Under the pieces are notes generated by a model. It searched no databases. It was given only the letters and a program-made list of their open reading frames with translations, and was not told where the DNA came from. Of a stretch of DNA of 34,807 nt, positions 17,317-25,455 are shown piece after piece (the first letter of the stretch is position 1; each line of letters opens with the position of its first letter). Source of the DNA: a virus; IMG/VR virus record IMGVR_UViG_3300042392_000113, positions 1 to 34,807 of that record. One strand, given 5' to 3'. The translations under genes and the position numbers were made by a program.

Positions 17317-18105
17317 TTAACCATATCGTTTCTGAAATAGGCGCTCTACTTTCTGACGGTAAGACGGGTCGGTTTCATACTTAGGATCGCCAACCATAGC
17401 CTGTAACTCAAGATCAGACATCTGGCCTTCAATCGGTTGCGACTCTGTGGGGATACGGCCTTCATAGGCTTCCCGAATCTTCGATAGAGCCTTAATCCCA
17501 CGGGCTGTACCACCCATGATCTTGAACTCCTCAAAGTCTTCTGATGACCACACACCCTTGTTGACCAAGCCTCTAGCCCAATTGACCATGCCATTAATGA
17601 CAGCATCAGCATTTGGCCCTAAAGCCTTACGCTCTGCTTGTATGTCAATGTCAGGGACACCTATTGTGTTTTCGGCAATCCCACGGAGCTTTGTTGCAAT
17701 GTCATCAAATGCAGCTTGGGATACGCCGTTTTCAGCAGCCCAGTCCTTAAACATCGGGACAAACTCAAGCTGCTCTGCGTTCTCGCCAAATGCGGAAATA
17801 TCGTACTTACCTTCTGGCGGGGCTTTGTGAGCGCCTTTGGATACCATCTTGCGAAGGTCTTTCCAAGACTTAGCCATGCCCTCAAGGTCTGGTTCGTTGT
17901 TATCTTTATTCCAAAAGTTTTCAGGCCACCAGTCAGGCCGGTCAACTGGCTCGTCATCGGGGATGGATTCTGCGGCACGATGATCTACTGCCGCTGCTTT
18001 GGTGTCTTCAGGAGCTTTGTCTTCACTGGCTTCTACGTTGTCAAGTAGGCCAGTGGACTCTGCTGCTGAATCACTAGGCTCGACTGCCGTTTCATTATCG
18101 CTCAA
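17317..18105 (-). CDS. Head scaffolding protein
   Basis: This is a 262-aa acidic, soluble, helical protein. Its N-terminal 60 residues are disordered and Glu/Asp/Ala-rich, followed by RPDWWPENFWNKDNNEPDLE, a motif common in phage scaffold proteins (WP-E-K/N-F-W), and a C-terminus rich in charged residues (RQKVERLFQKRYG) that would contact the coat. It lies between the Bbp19-like gene (4-nt ATGA overlap) and the capsid, the normal scaffold position in short-tailed phages. It is probably absent from mature particles. Confidence 0.85.
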   Translation of the reverse strand: MSDNETAVEPSDSAAESTGLLDNVEASEDKAPEDTKAAAVDHRAAESIPDDEPVDRPDWWPENFWNKDNNEPDLEGMAKSWKDLRKMVSKGAHKAPPEGKYDISAFGENAEQLEFVPMFKDWAAENGVSQAAFDDIATKLRGIAENTIGVPDIDIQAERKALGPNADAVINGMVNWARGLVNKGVWSSEDFEEFKIMGGTARGIKALSKIREAYEGRIPTESQPIEGQMSDLELQAMVGDPKYETDPSYRQKVERLFQKRYG

Positions 18106-18356
18106 AGGTTCCTCGCTCTATGTATGCGGGACTCAACCTCTTTGACTAAAGAGCATCGCCCCTCTAAAAAATAACCGTAGGATGGATCATTCCCCGGCCC
18201 CCAGCATGGCTGCTCAATCGTTATCTCTCGAAACCACTTGAGCAACTTCTGCCCTTCCTCTGTGCCAAAAACTCGTAAGCACAGTTTATCCATATCGCTA
18301 GATTGTGGAGGTGCCATTGCTTCCTGCATTGCCTCCAGATCATCCCACCCTGCCAT
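18102..18356 (-). CDS. Bbp19-like small structural-module protein
   Basis: This 84-aa protein has the pattern RVFGTEEGQKLLKWF, a variable W-G-P-G segment, then FLEGRCSLVKEVESRIHRA. That matches the small Bbp19-type proteins encoded next to scaffold and portal in Bordetella phage BPP-1 and relatives. The exact job is unknown. The gene overlaps the cupin gene by 17 nt and the scaffold gene by 4 nt. GGGAGG precedes the ATG. The family call is from recall of the motif and is moderately sure. Confidence 0.7.
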   Translation of the reverse strand: MAGWDDLEAMQEAMAPPQSSDMDKLCLRVFGTEEGQKLLKWFREITIEQPCWGPGNDPSYGYFLEGRCSLVKEVESRIHRARNL

Positions 18357-18660
18357 AAGCCTCCCTGTTTGGCACGATTACTACATCTTCCTCCTCTGCC
18401 TGCTCTGTCGCGTGTATGCAGTACCAGACGGTATCTGTCTGTGTAATGATGACGTGCGACTTCTCTGCTTCTATTTCTATGCAGGCTGGAGCCTTGTAAA
18501 ACTTATGTTCCCCATCTATATCTACAACCACTTCACCTTTTGCCAAGATAGATAGATGGGAATACGAGTGGACGTGTTGCGGAACCGCCCACCCTTTCGG
18601 CAAAAAGTATTCTTTCCCGTACAGCCCATCAGCGAAATGATGGCGCAGATCACATTCCAC
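18340..18660 (-). CDS. Cupin-fold protein
   Basis: This 106-aa single-domain cupin shows the first cupin motif, PKGWAVPQHVHSYSHLSILA followed by KGEV (about residues 21-44), with two His of the metal triad (HVH), and the second, PACIEIEAEKSHVIITQTDT (about 58-77), with a third His. A metal site is therefore plausible. It is wedged between portal (11-nt overlap) and the Bbp19-like gene. Small cupins occur in phage genomes without a known role. It might bind a metabolite, modify a sugar or be structural. There is no evidence for any of these here. Confidence 0.8.
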   Translation of the reverse strand: MECDLRHHFADGLYGKEYFLPKGWAVPQHVHSYSHLSILAKGEVVVDIDGEHKFYKAPACIEIEAEKSHVIITQTDTVWYCIHATEQAEEEDVVIVPNREAYGRVG

Positions 18661-20281
18661 CCGGCGCTCCTTGCGGCTGTCCTTCCATCAGTGCCTGCTG
18701 CTGTCCTGCCATCGCCAGTGCCGCCTGCTGTTGCAACATCATCTGTTCCTGACGCTCCATCAGGAAGCCACGCTCTGCTGCTGTATTCCTGACTGCTGAC
18801 GGGATACCCAGCTTGTCGCCAATGTAGTCAATCAACTCGCCCGTCTTAACTGCCAGCATCCCCTCTTGACCCATCGTGGAGGTAAGCTGCATGAACTGGA
18901 CGATGTTATTGATCTCTTCCATGTTCTGCGCCATTGCCAGCGGAGCCACAGGAGAGACTTTGATCTCCAGACCATTGACCTTCAGTGGCATATTGACCAA
19001 GCCACGCTCGTCCATGACCTGCAAGATACGAGAAACCAGCGGGATCATCGTCTCGTTAATCAAGCGGCCAAAGGCAGAGCCAAGGTTTTGAGCCAGCTCC
19101 TTCATGCGCTCAACCACCTCAGTGGCAGAACGAGCCGACATATTGTCTGGTGGCAGGGACTCATCCAGCAAAGTACGCTTGATGTTGGCACGGAGGTCGT
19201 TAATAACGATCTGGCTGACATTGAAGTCACCCGCACGAGGCAAGGCACGGAGTGATTCGCCCTGTGGGCCACCGTTACGAGCTACTGGGATAACCGCCCC
19301 CGGCACAATCTTGACTGTCTGAGGATTTAGCACACCATCATCAGCCGCAGTGTAGACACCAGCCACAGCCAAAGAGGCATTTTTCAGCAGCAACTCAAGG
19401 GTTTTGTTCAGCGTCTTGATGTCTGGCATTGCAGTGAGGAGTGGGCCACGACCGTAGACTTCACCTGCAATCTTGGAGTAGCGGCTAATGACCCAAGGCG
19501 AGGACAACATACGGCGGTAGACGATCTCCTCTTTGGTCTTTACCTCGATAACGTGGTAGCACCAATCGCCACGTTCTGAGTCATAGATAGTGGCCTCCAT
19601 CAGATCGATGTCTTCTGTTGGCTTGCTGTCGATCATCTGCTGCAAGTAGTCAGAGAATACAGCGTCTTTCCACTGCTGCTGGATGGCCTCTGCCTTCATA
19701 CGCATACGGCGGTAGATCTTGTCTACAGTACCGTTTGCACCTTCCTCATACGCCACAAGGAACATGGGAACCGGCGTAAAGTTGATAGGCGAGATGTCAT
19801 CGCCCGGCTGCACCATCATGCAGGCTGTGCCAACTGCTAGATCTAGCAGGAACTCACCGATAGCAATGTCGAAGTTCGACTGCTTGATGACGGCAAACAT
19901 CTTCTCCATGTACACATCCATGATGGCCTGTGCTTGGTCGCGCTGCTCAACAGGCACATCGGTTCCGGGTTCTAGCCTGCACCACTTACGCTGTGGCGGG
20001 AAGATGCCAGACTGAAGACGATTGGCAAACCGCTGAGTCGAGTTGATGGCTGTCGAGTCAAAGACCCGCGACATCTTCTTCGCGCCCTTGGAGTTGCCGT
20101 CGTAGTAGCCGTAAAGCTGACGTTGTGGCAGGGCAAACTCATAAGCATCGGTGTACAAAGCTTCAAATAGATCCTTGTCTCGCTGCGCTTTCTCGGCACG
20201 ACGTAAGATCTCATCCGTTGGCATCTTCTTGCCTTGGTAGACCTTGCGGCGTGTACCCTTCATGTAGGACATCTCAGCCAT
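18650..20281 (-). CDS. Portal (head-tail connector) protein, T7 gp8-like
   Basis: This 543-aa portal is of the T7 gp8 class. The N-terminus carries DLFEALYTDAYEFALPQRQL and RVFDSTAINSTQRFANRLQS followed by GIFPPQRKWCRLEPG (about residues 38-105), the central part has EVYGRGPLLTAMPDIKTLNK, and the C-terminus is Gln/Met/Gly-rich. It forms the dodecameric ring through which DNA is packed and ejected. The length is typical (about 510-560 aa). Its ATG overlaps the upstream TAA by one base, and the end overlaps the cupin by 11 nt. Confidence 0.93.
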   Translation of the reverse strand: MAEMSYMKGTRRKVYQGKKMPTDEILRRAEKAQRDKDLFEALYTDAYEFALPQRQLYGYYDGNSKGAKKMSRVFDSTAINSTQRFANRLQSGIFPPQRKWCRLEPGTDVPVEQRDQAQAIMDVYMEKMFAVIKQSNFDIAIGEFLLDLAVGTACMMVQPGDDISPINFTPVPMFLVAYEEGANGTVDKIYRRMRMKAEAIQQQWKDAVFSDYLQQMIDSKPTEDIDLMEATIYDSERGDWCYHVIEVKTKEEIVYRRMLSSPWVISRYSKIAGEVYGRGPLLTAMPDIKTLNKTLELLLKNASLAVAGVYTAADDGVLNPQTVKIVPGAVIPVARNGGPQGESLRALPRAGDFNVSQIVINDLRANIKRTLLDESLPPDNMSARSATEVVERMKELAQNLGSAFGRLINETMIPLVSRILQVMDERGLVNMPLKVNGLEIKVSPVAPLAMAQNMEEINNIVQFMQLTSTMGQEGMLAVKTGELIDYIGDKLGIPSAVRNTAAERGFLMERQEQMMLQQQAALAMAGQQQALMEGQPQGAPGGM

Positions 20282-20784
20282 TATTTCAGCCTTTCTTTCA
20301 TCAGCATTGAGCGATCAGCACCACGTTGTGTCGGCATTGCATTTTTACTGGACTCTTTCTTAGCAGACCATTGCCTTGCTTGGTCAAAGGTTGATAATCC
20401 AATATCATCAGGGTCTTTGTTGTACTGCCGCATAAAAAACTCTTTCCACGCCGTCTCATGTTTTGGAGATTTCAGCATCTTATCTCCAGCAGACGAAGGC
20501 CAATGAGGTCTGTTGTCGTGTTTGCTAATAACCTCTTTTACACCAGCCTTCCATGCCCCACGATAATCGTAGTCGTTCTGTTGAGACAACATATCTATAA
20601 CTTTGTTGTTGTCTAATTTTTCTGGTTGAAGATTATTTTCCGCAGCGATATCCGCTTTTACGGAGTTAAATAACTTTGTACCTTGAATCCAAGTGCGAAA
20701 CTTGGCCTCTTCAGCAGGAGCTAAAGTAGTTGGCTTCCAATCTTGGGAAGAAAAGTTCTGATATTCTTTTATCCAATCAGCCAT
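20281..20784 (-). CDS. Conserved phage protein with YDYRGAWKAG motif
   Basis: This 167-aa protein is mostly helical and charged. It contains NDYDYRGAWKAGVKE and RPHWPSSAGDKMLKSPKHET (about residues 70-110), a pair of motifs that recurs in phage structural-region proteins of unknown function. It sits immediately before the portal in the head-gene cluster. No catalytic motif was recognised. A virion or assembly role is likely from position only. Confidence 0.65.
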   Translation of the reverse strand: MADWIKEYQNFSSQDWKPTTLAPAEEAKFRTWIQGTKLFNSVKADIAAENNLQPEKLDNNKVIDMLSQQNDYDYRGAWKAGVKEVISKHDNRPHWPSSAGDKMLKSPKHETAWKEFFMRQYNKDPDDIGLSTFDQARQWSAKKESSKNAMPTQRGADRSMLMKERLK

Positions 20785-21106
20785 TTTCTCTCTCCAGCTT
20801 GTACTTATCTAGTAAATTCCTGCCCTTTGCGGCCAACCGTCTTGCTGATGCCGCTGTTCTTGGCACAGGCTCACCCCATGCGTTTGCAGCTAATGCCAGC
20901 CTTGTCGGGTCACCATCCTCATCAACCAGTGGGCCACTCGGATTGGTGTAAAACCGTGTCAAAAAAGATCCTTTACGTCTTGCTTTCTCACCTGACGGAG
21001 ACGATTCCTTGACTCCCGGCTGGAGATTCTTGCTCTCGCCCGATGCCTCAAACTTGCGCCTGCCAGCCTCAGTCAAACCGCCTTCAGGATCTTTGTATTT
21101 GCTCAT
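20777..21106 (-). CDS. DUF6321-like conserved phage protein
   Basis: This 109-aa protein has the hallmark order GGLTEAGRRKF, NLQPGVKE, ARRKGSFLTRFYTNPSGPLV, then PTRLALAANAWGEPVP. I recognise it as the DUF6321 type, found near packaging genes of many phages and without a defined role. It is basic and short, so nucleic-acid contact is possible. GTG and ATG lie in tandem. The ATG at 21106 is best placed after GAGGG and overlaps the previous TGA by one base, so I chose it. Confidence 0.75.
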   Translation of the reverse strand: MSKYKDPEGGLTEAGRRKFEASGESKNLQPGVKESSPSGEKARRKGSFLTRFYTNPSGPLVDEDGDPTRLALAANAWGEPVPRTAASARRLAAKGRNLLDKYKLERENG

Positions 21107-21273
21107 CACTTCCCTCTAGCCGCTGCCATATTGTCGATTAGATTCGGGTACGGACGGCCAGCTTTCTGCGCTCGGCGCATAGCATTGCGTTTTTGTGCGT
21201 CGCTCAACTTGTCTGGCTTACCTAGACCTTTTGGTCTTGGCTCATCCCAAACTTCTTTCTTTGGCTTGTCCAT
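21106..21273 (-). CDS. Small basic conserved protein
   Basis: This 55-aa, very basic protein (MDKPKKEVWDEPRPKGLGKP ... AQKRNAMRRAQKAGRPYPNL) has no recognised domain. It overlaps neighbours by one base on each side (TAATG upstream, TGATG downstream), which strongly supports that it is translated. It lies in a run of small genes between terminase and portal. Its basic, helical make-up would suit DNA or RNA contact, but nothing shows that. Confidence 0.7.
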   Translation of the reverse strand: MDKPKKEVWDEPRPKGLGKPDKLSDAQKRNAMRRAQKAGRPYPNLIDNMAAARGK

Positions 21274-21869
21274 TATTCGTACCAATCTATCCGCATCTCA
21301 GCCATTTGAGGGCTACCGTTTACGTTTGTCAATCTAAATAGATAAGTTGTCAGTGGTTTTAAAATAAATTCAAAACTTAAACCACGACCACCAGCGCCAC
21401 TTCTATTTCCTTGTCCTTCTGCGCTTGTAATCAGTTCAGAATAAAACTCAGTGCCTACTGCGGTTACCGTAGGATTTAATACTGCAACACCTTCACTAGC
21501 TGTGTTAATTACTCTGTTGCGTCTATGTAAAGTCATTGATGTACCACCACTTGTAGTGGGAGATTCATATACATAAACCTCAGTCTCTCCACCGCATTGG
21601 TAATCAACAGATGCATGAGCCTCAACACCAGCTGGGAATGCTATTGCAATATCAATACTTGCTCCAACTCCTAGTCTAGCTGTGTCTTTATGAGTCTTAT
21701 AAACGTGATAAGCTCTACCTTCATGCAGCCGCACATGATTTACGTCAGCCACAATCAATGGAGAATCTGACCCAGCTAGGATTATGTTCCCATCTTTATC
21801 TTTTTGAGCCAGTGATACTAAACGTGATTTAGTATTTAAAGACTCAATGTTGACTGTAGTGACAGCCAT
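21273..21869 (-). CDS. Putative virion surface / head-associated protein
   Basis: This 198-aa beta-rich protein has VRLHEGRAYHVYKTHKDTAR (about residues 46-65) and a C-terminal GLSFEFILKPLTTYLFRLTN segment. The H-E-G-R/K-x-Y/F motif followed by a beta sandwich is seen in phage head-fibre or decoration-type proteins of the packaging region. I am not certain of the family. It is linked by one-base overlaps to both neighbours. A structural role is likely and an enzymatic one is not suggested by any motif. Confidence 0.6.
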   Translation of the reverse strand: MAVTTVNIESLNTKSRLVSLAQKDKDGNIILAGSDSPLIVADVNHVRLHEGRAYHVYKTHKDTARLGVGASIDIAIAFPAGVEAHASVDYQCGGETEVYVYESPTTSGGTSMTLHRRNRVINTASEGVAVLNPTVTAVGTEFYSELITSAEGQGNRSGAGGRGLSFEFILKPLTTYLFRLTNVNGSPQMAEMRIDWYE

Positions 21870-22048
21870 TAATCTTCCTCTTTTTCGTGTTCTATCTCAG
21901 CAGCCTTCTTCATGTCCTCTGCATTGGGCTTACTTCTTCCAGCCATCTTTGCAAAGAGCTTTGCTGCCTTACGTTGGAAAGGAGTGCGCTGCATAGGCAT
22001 CTCTTCTTCTTTGTCTTCTTCTTCCCCGATAATGATCTTGATTTCCAT
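21869..22048 (-). CDS. Small charged protein of unknown function
   Basis: This 59-aa protein has an acidic N-terminal part (GEEEDKEEE, residues 8-16), a basic middle (RTPFQRKAAKLFAKMAGRSK) and an acidic tail. The stop overlaps the next start (TAATG). No domain was recognised. The charge alternation hints at an adaptor or a nucleic-acid mimic, but only its place in a tightly packed gene chain supports it as a gene. Confidence 0.65.
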   Translation of the reverse strand: MEIKIIIGEEEDKEEEMPMQRTPFQRKAAKLFAKMAGRSKPNAEDMKKAAEIEHEKEED

Positions 22049-22051
22049 TAT

Positions 22052-22207
22052 TTAAGCCTTTTGTTTAGTGGCCTTACGAGCTTCCGAAAGCGCAATCGCT
22101 TGAGCTTGTTTAGGGTCCTTAACAACCGGGCCGCCTTTGCCAGAATGTAGTGAGCCAGACTTGTATTCACGCATCACCTTTTTAACTTTTTTATCAAACT
22201 TGTCCAT
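22052..22207 (-). CDS. DUF6496-like small basic protein
   Basis: This is a 51-aa protein with K-V-M-R-E-Y-K-S-G-S-L-H-S-G-K-G-G-P-V-V and DPKQAQAIALSEARKAT. That pattern (a short Gly-rich turn, then an Ala-rich helix) is that of the small DUF6496-type proteins found in bacteria and phages. The function is unknown and the strong positive charge suggests DNA binding. Its ATG overlaps the preceding TAA by one base. It is shorter than usual lower limits for automated gene calls, but the motif is clear. Confidence 0.75.
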   Translation of the reverse strand: MDKFDKKVKKVMREYKSGSLHSGKGGPVVKDPKQAQAIALSEARKATKQKA

Positions 22208-22755
22208 TACAATGTAACTCCTTTGGATAACATCGGTCTTGATTGCGATCTGCGCCCTACTGCTGCCATCCGTCCTGCTTTGCGTTCAGCGACTTCTCGC
22301 TGGAATCCTTCACCAAGAGATTTCTTTTTTTCCTCAAGGGCTGCGGATTCTTGTTCAAATTGAGATAGGTCAGCAGAAGCTGGTGCCTCTTCTGTAAAGG
22401 TTGGCATTTTATTTTTTCTATAAACAGCCAATCCTTCAGTCAAATAATCAGCATCATTAATTTGGCTTAGATATCTTGTCTGACCGTCTTCAGTAAAAGA
22501 ATAATCTCTACTCTTTTTTACGGGCTTCATATATCCCAGCAGTGTTACTGGATTTTCTTTGTAAGCGGCTAATTGCTTATTAAACTCCTCAAGCCTTTTA
22601 GCATATTCGCCTGTTTGCGCACCGCCAGATTGCAAAGCAGATTGCTTTTTCTGGTAAACATCTTCGTACTCAGATGTCAGTGAGCCTAATTGCGATTGAT
22701 ATTGCTCGGCCAACCTAGCAATGTCGCGCTGCCTTGCTGTCGTTTTCTTAGCCAT
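22207..22755 (-). CDS. Coiled-coil phage protein of the packaging region
   Basis: This 182-aa, highly charged helical protein has coiled-coil stretches at about 10-70 and 130-165, with TLLGYMKPVKKSRDYSFTED and RYLSQINDADYLTEGLAVYR between them. I chose the ATG at 22755 (MAKKTTARQ) because a GGAG lies 7 nt upstream and the upstream gene ends there with an 8-nt overlap. A longer frame reaching 22836 would run deep into that gene. No known family was recognised. Position suggests a head or ejection role. Confidence 0.65.
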   Translation of the reverse strand: MAKKTTARQRDIARLAEQYQSQLGSLTSEYEDVYQKKQSALQSGGAQTGEYAKRLEEFNKQLAAYKENPVTLLGYMKPVKKSRDYSFTEDGQTRYLSQINDADYLTEGLAVYRKNKMPTFTEEAPASADLSQFEQESAALEEKKKSLGEGFQREVAERKAGRMAAVGRRSQSRPMLSKGVTL

Positions 22756-23149
22756 ACGAAAGCTCCATTCCTGTGCCAAGCATTCCAAGTTCTGGAGCCA
22801 ATCGCTGGTCAGACAGTAATGCACGTTGACCACCACGCGCCCTAGCTTTCATTTTTGCGGACTCTTCTTGCCCCATACGACGGCGCTCATCTTCAAGTTC
22901 CTTGGCAATCCGGTTAGCCTCGGCTTCCATTGCGCCTTTTTGCTCTGCATACTTAGCCGTTTCAGCCGCAAGTCGCTCTTTAGCAATACCTGCTTGCTGC
23001 TGTTGAATTGCTATTTGCTGCTGTGTTTGGCGTTCAGTTACTGCGGCTTCACGTTCGGCAGACGCACGGGCTTCTTTTGCCGACTTTCTCGCTTCATTTG
23101 TCTGATAAACGGAACCCGCCAAAACAGCGGCTGAAATCCAGAATGGCAT
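22748..23149 (-). CDS. Membrane-anchored coiled-coil protein next to terminase
   Basis: In this 133-aa protein a short hydrophobic N-terminus (MPFWISAAVLAGSVYQ) leads into a very long Gln/Glu/Ala/Lys-rich coiled coil (about residues 18-100) and a Gly/Leu-rich tail. It is the first gene of a transcript that starts from the promoter at 23178-23205. AAGGAGG precedes the ATG. It may be an ejected virion protein or a membrane-bound assembly factor. The sequence alone does not decide. Confidence 0.65.
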   Translation of the reverse strand: MPFWISAAVLAGSVYQTNEARKSAKEARASAEREAAVTERQTQQQIAIQQQQAGIAKERLAAETAKYAEQKGAMEAEANRIAKELEDERRRMGQEESAKMKARARGGQRALLSDQRLAPELGMLGTGMELSYG

Positions 23150-23177
23150 ACATCCTCCTTAACAAAACTTTCAGGGA

Positions 23178-23205
23178 ATTGTATGCTTTTTACCCGACTA
23201 TGCAA
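23178..23205 (-). promoter_or_regulatory. Sigma70-like promoter for the head-gene transcript
   Basis: On the minus strand TTGCAT and TACAAT are spaced by 16 nt, in the 86-bp gap after the large terminase gene and about 30 nt before the next ATG. The layout is the same as the capsid promoter at 17211-17238, which makes both more credible. Confidence 0.65.
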
Positions 23206-23211
23206 GCGTCA

Positions 23212-23230
23212 TGCTATCTTGGTGATAGCA
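23212..23230. other. Perfect 7-bp hairpin beside the head-gene promoter
   Basis: TGCTATC, a 5-nt loop (TTGGT) and GATAGCA form a perfect inverted repeat between the terminase stop and the -35 box at 23200-23205. No U-tract follows on either strand, so it is not a classical terminator. It could be an operator or an RNA pause or processing site. Confidence 0.45.
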
Positions 23231-23235
23231 AAATC

Positions 23236-24792
23236 TTAGGCAAAGATGTCAAAGTCCGTACTGGCTACGGTTTGCTGGATAAAATGACCGCCGGAACTCA
23301 TGGGGTTCTTGGTCATTCTGCGGTGTTCGCCGCCGCCTAGCAGCAGGTAGCCGAAAGCGTCACCAACGTGGGAGTGTTCGTTCTTGTTAGGCGCATCTCG
23401 GAAGCGTTCTTGCCCTGATCCGACGGATACCCGCTTGAAATGGTAGCCGCCAGCCAAGGATTTCCGCAATAATTTGCAGGATTTATCCACAATCAGGCCG
23501 GGTTTACCTTGAATTAAGCGTTGCATTGGGGCGGCTGCTGCTTCTCGGCGTACTTTGAAGTCGTTACTTGGCGTAGGCTGGGCGCGTAACCCCAGTGTTC
23601 GCAGGTGATCGAAGGCTGTAACCTCGTAAATAGCGTCTCGCTGCATACCGGCAGGGTCGCCCCAGATCATTACTTGTGCTTTAGGGAACCGGGCATTCAA
23701 TTCACCCAGCAGTTGCTGGCCGAAACGCTCCAGACCCATGTCGAAGGTGACGATCTCGTGCAAGACTTTCCATGTACCAGAGGATGTCTTCTGTCCTATG
23801 ACGGCAGCTGGGGTCAAACCGAAGTCGAGGCCAATCTGGATTGGCAAACTTGGGTCGTATTCCAAGTCAGCGGACATCATATTATCGTCGTACTCAGGCC
23901 AGACGGGTCTACCTTCTTGGACGTAGGTGTATTTACCTTCGGCGTAGCAGCGTATCCAGTCTAAGTTTTTACCGAGCAGCATTTGCTGGTAGTAGCCAGC
24001 GGGGAGGTTGCTGATGTTTTCAGCTTTAGGATTCTTTTGCCACCATCTTCCTGCGCTATAGATGCAATCGTTAGCCTCAGGATTTTCTGGAAGTTCTGCA
24101 AGATCAGCCTCGATGACTCCTCCGGGCTGTCTGAAGAATTCCCACTTAAACGCCCCACTCATCTTCTCCTTTTCTGCGAGCTTAAACCACCAATGGTCAT
24201 CATCCATTGGGTTAGTATCAAGAATAATGCCGTGCCAACTAGCACCGCCATCACGCTTAGTCGGGTATCGTCCGACTCGGTGTGTCAGTCCGTCGATCAC
24301 TGCCTTGGGTAACTCCCGTGCTTCGTTGACCCATGCACCTGTCAACTCCAATGAGAGCAGCTTTCTCACATCCTTTGGCTGATCCAGCGCAAGAAAGATC
24401 ACCTCGCAGTCGATCCCGGCAGCACCATCTCTTGCTGGCAGCTTGATGTGGTGGGTAATCGGTGGTGTCCATAACAGGGGGCCAAAGGTATTCTCTGGAA
24501 ACAGATCAAGCCACGTCTTAATCGTCGTGGTCTTTAGCATCGGGTAGCTGTTTCGGACAATCGCAAAGCGGCTGTACTTGATGCCGTCAATGGGACTAGG
24601 CTTTTGCTGAACGGCCTTCATCATAATCTCAGCACAGCAGGCGTATGACTTACCTGATCCTACTGGCCCCATGATGCCACGAACAAATGCTTTAGATTGC
24701 AGGAACTTCCACGCCATTGGGCTGGTAGAGAAGTCTAAGTTCAGCCCTGTGACGGGCATCTCCTTTGTGCCTGCATCTTTAGTTTTGCTCAC
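23236..24792 (-). CDS. terL: Terminase large subunit
   Basis: This 518-aa DNA-packaging motor has both halves. The ATPase shows Walker A GPVGSGKS (residues 42-49) and a Walker B-type strand LSLELTGAWVNEARE (about 146-160) with the acidic pair at N-E. The RNase-H-like nuclease has Asp in IGLDFGLTPA (D323), IWGDPAG (D379) and HSHVGDAFGYLL (D478). The length is normal. The start is GTG at 24792, with AAGGGG 6 nt upstream and a 4-nt overlap (GTGA) with the previous gene. An internal ATG at residue 12 has no spaced ribosome site. Confidence 0.95.
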   Translation of the reverse strand: MSKTKDAGTKEMPVTGLNLDFSTSPMAWKFLQSKAFVRGIMGPVGSGKSYACCAEIMMKAVQQKPSPIDGIKYSRFAIVRNSYPMLKTTTIKTWLDLFPENTFGPLLWTPPITHHIKLPARDGAAGIDCEVIFLALDQPKDVRKLLSLELTGAWVNEARELPKAVIDGLTHRVGRYPTKRDGGASWHGIILDTNPMDDDHWWFKLAEKEKMSGAFKWEFFRQPGGVIEADLAELPENPEANDCIYSAGRWWQKNPKAENISNLPAGYYQQMLLGKNLDWIRCYAEGKYTYVQEGRPVWPEYDDNMMSADLEYDPSLPIQIGLDFGLTPAAVIGQKTSSGTWKVLHEIVTFDMGLERFGQQLLGELNARFPKAQVMIWGDPAGMQRDAIYEVTAFDHLRTLGLRAQPTPSNDFKVRREAAAAPMQRLIQGKPGLIVDKSCKLLRKSLAGGYHFKRVSVGSGQERFRDAPNKNEHSHVGDAFGYLLLGGGEHRRMTKNPMSSGGHFIQQTVASTDFDIFA

Positions 24793-25001
24793 TGCTCACC
24801 CCTTGCGCGGATATATGTAGCTGCCACTTCAAAACATTCTTTAGCATCTCCCATGCAAGTAAGTTCGCCCATTAACTTTGCACACGCCTCGCGCTCGGCT
24901 GCGGCGACTAGTGCGCCGAAGCGTTCGATGCACTGGATAGAAGCATTCGTGTTTATCAATCCAGTTTCTCGCGCCATGCGAGCAATGTCATCTCTGGTCA
25001 T
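24789..25001 (-). CDS. Small conserved phage protein between terminase genes
   Basis: This 70-aa protein (TRDDIARMARETGL ... FGALVAAAEREACAKLMGEL) is of the type often found as short helper ORFs in phages, with the recurring A-A-A-E-R-E-A-C-A-K helix. Function is unknown. The start is fixed by GGAGG 6 nt before ATG 25001. Two upstream in-frame starts are worse placed. It overlaps the small terminase end by 14 nt and the large terminase start by 4 nt. Confidence 0.7.
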   Translation of the reverse strand: MTRDDIARMARETGLINTNASIQCIERFGALVAAAEREACAKLMGELTCMGDAKECFEVAATYIRARGEQ

Positions 25002-25431
25002 TGACATCCTCCACATCGATGATCTCAGGCGCTTTGACGTTGATGCCAATGACGCTTGGTTTATCTGACTCCTCGGCAGTATCCAGCAGGCCAGAGGCTT
25101 TAGCTAAGATGCGTAGAACGCCGACCTTATCGTATAGTTCTATGTCAAGAGTCCGCACACAGCCGCCTTCTTTGTCGTAGCGCTCGTTGACTTTGATGGA
25201 CTTGATGGCTTGCAGTGCGTGTTCAGGGATGTCTTTACTGGCTTTGACTTTAATATTGCCAGTCTCATCCCACTCCATGATGTCGGTGAGTTTGGTATTG
25301 GCAATAGTCAGCAGGGAGTAGGCGACAGCTTCCCTGTTCTTAGCGATAGTAGCTGATCCACCCAGACGCTTCTGGACATTTTGGACACCGCCCCACTGCT
25401 TTAGTGATGGTATTTGTTTAGTTACGCTCAT
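24988..25431 (-). CDS. terS: Terminase small subunit
   Basis: This 147-aa protein has a helical N-terminus, then MEWDETGNIKVKASKDIPEH and ALQAIKSIKVNERYDKEGGC, and IELYDKVGVLRILAKASGLL near residues 100-119. These features are typical of one terminase small-subunit class that recognises the packaging site and feeds the large subunit. It is placed directly upstream of the small helper gene and terL. An unusual leader with strong inverted repeats (25456-25516) lies just upstream of its start. Confidence 0.82.
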   Translation of the reverse strand: MSVTKQIPSLKQWGGVQNVQKRLGGSATIAKNREAVAYSLLTIANTKLTDIMEWDETGNIKVKASKDIPEHALQAIKSIKVNERYDKEGGCVRTLDIELYDKVGVLRILAKASGLLDTAEESDKPSVIGINVKAPEIIDVEDVNDQR

Positions 25432-25455
25432 AGTTTTTAATTAACCAACACGGAA

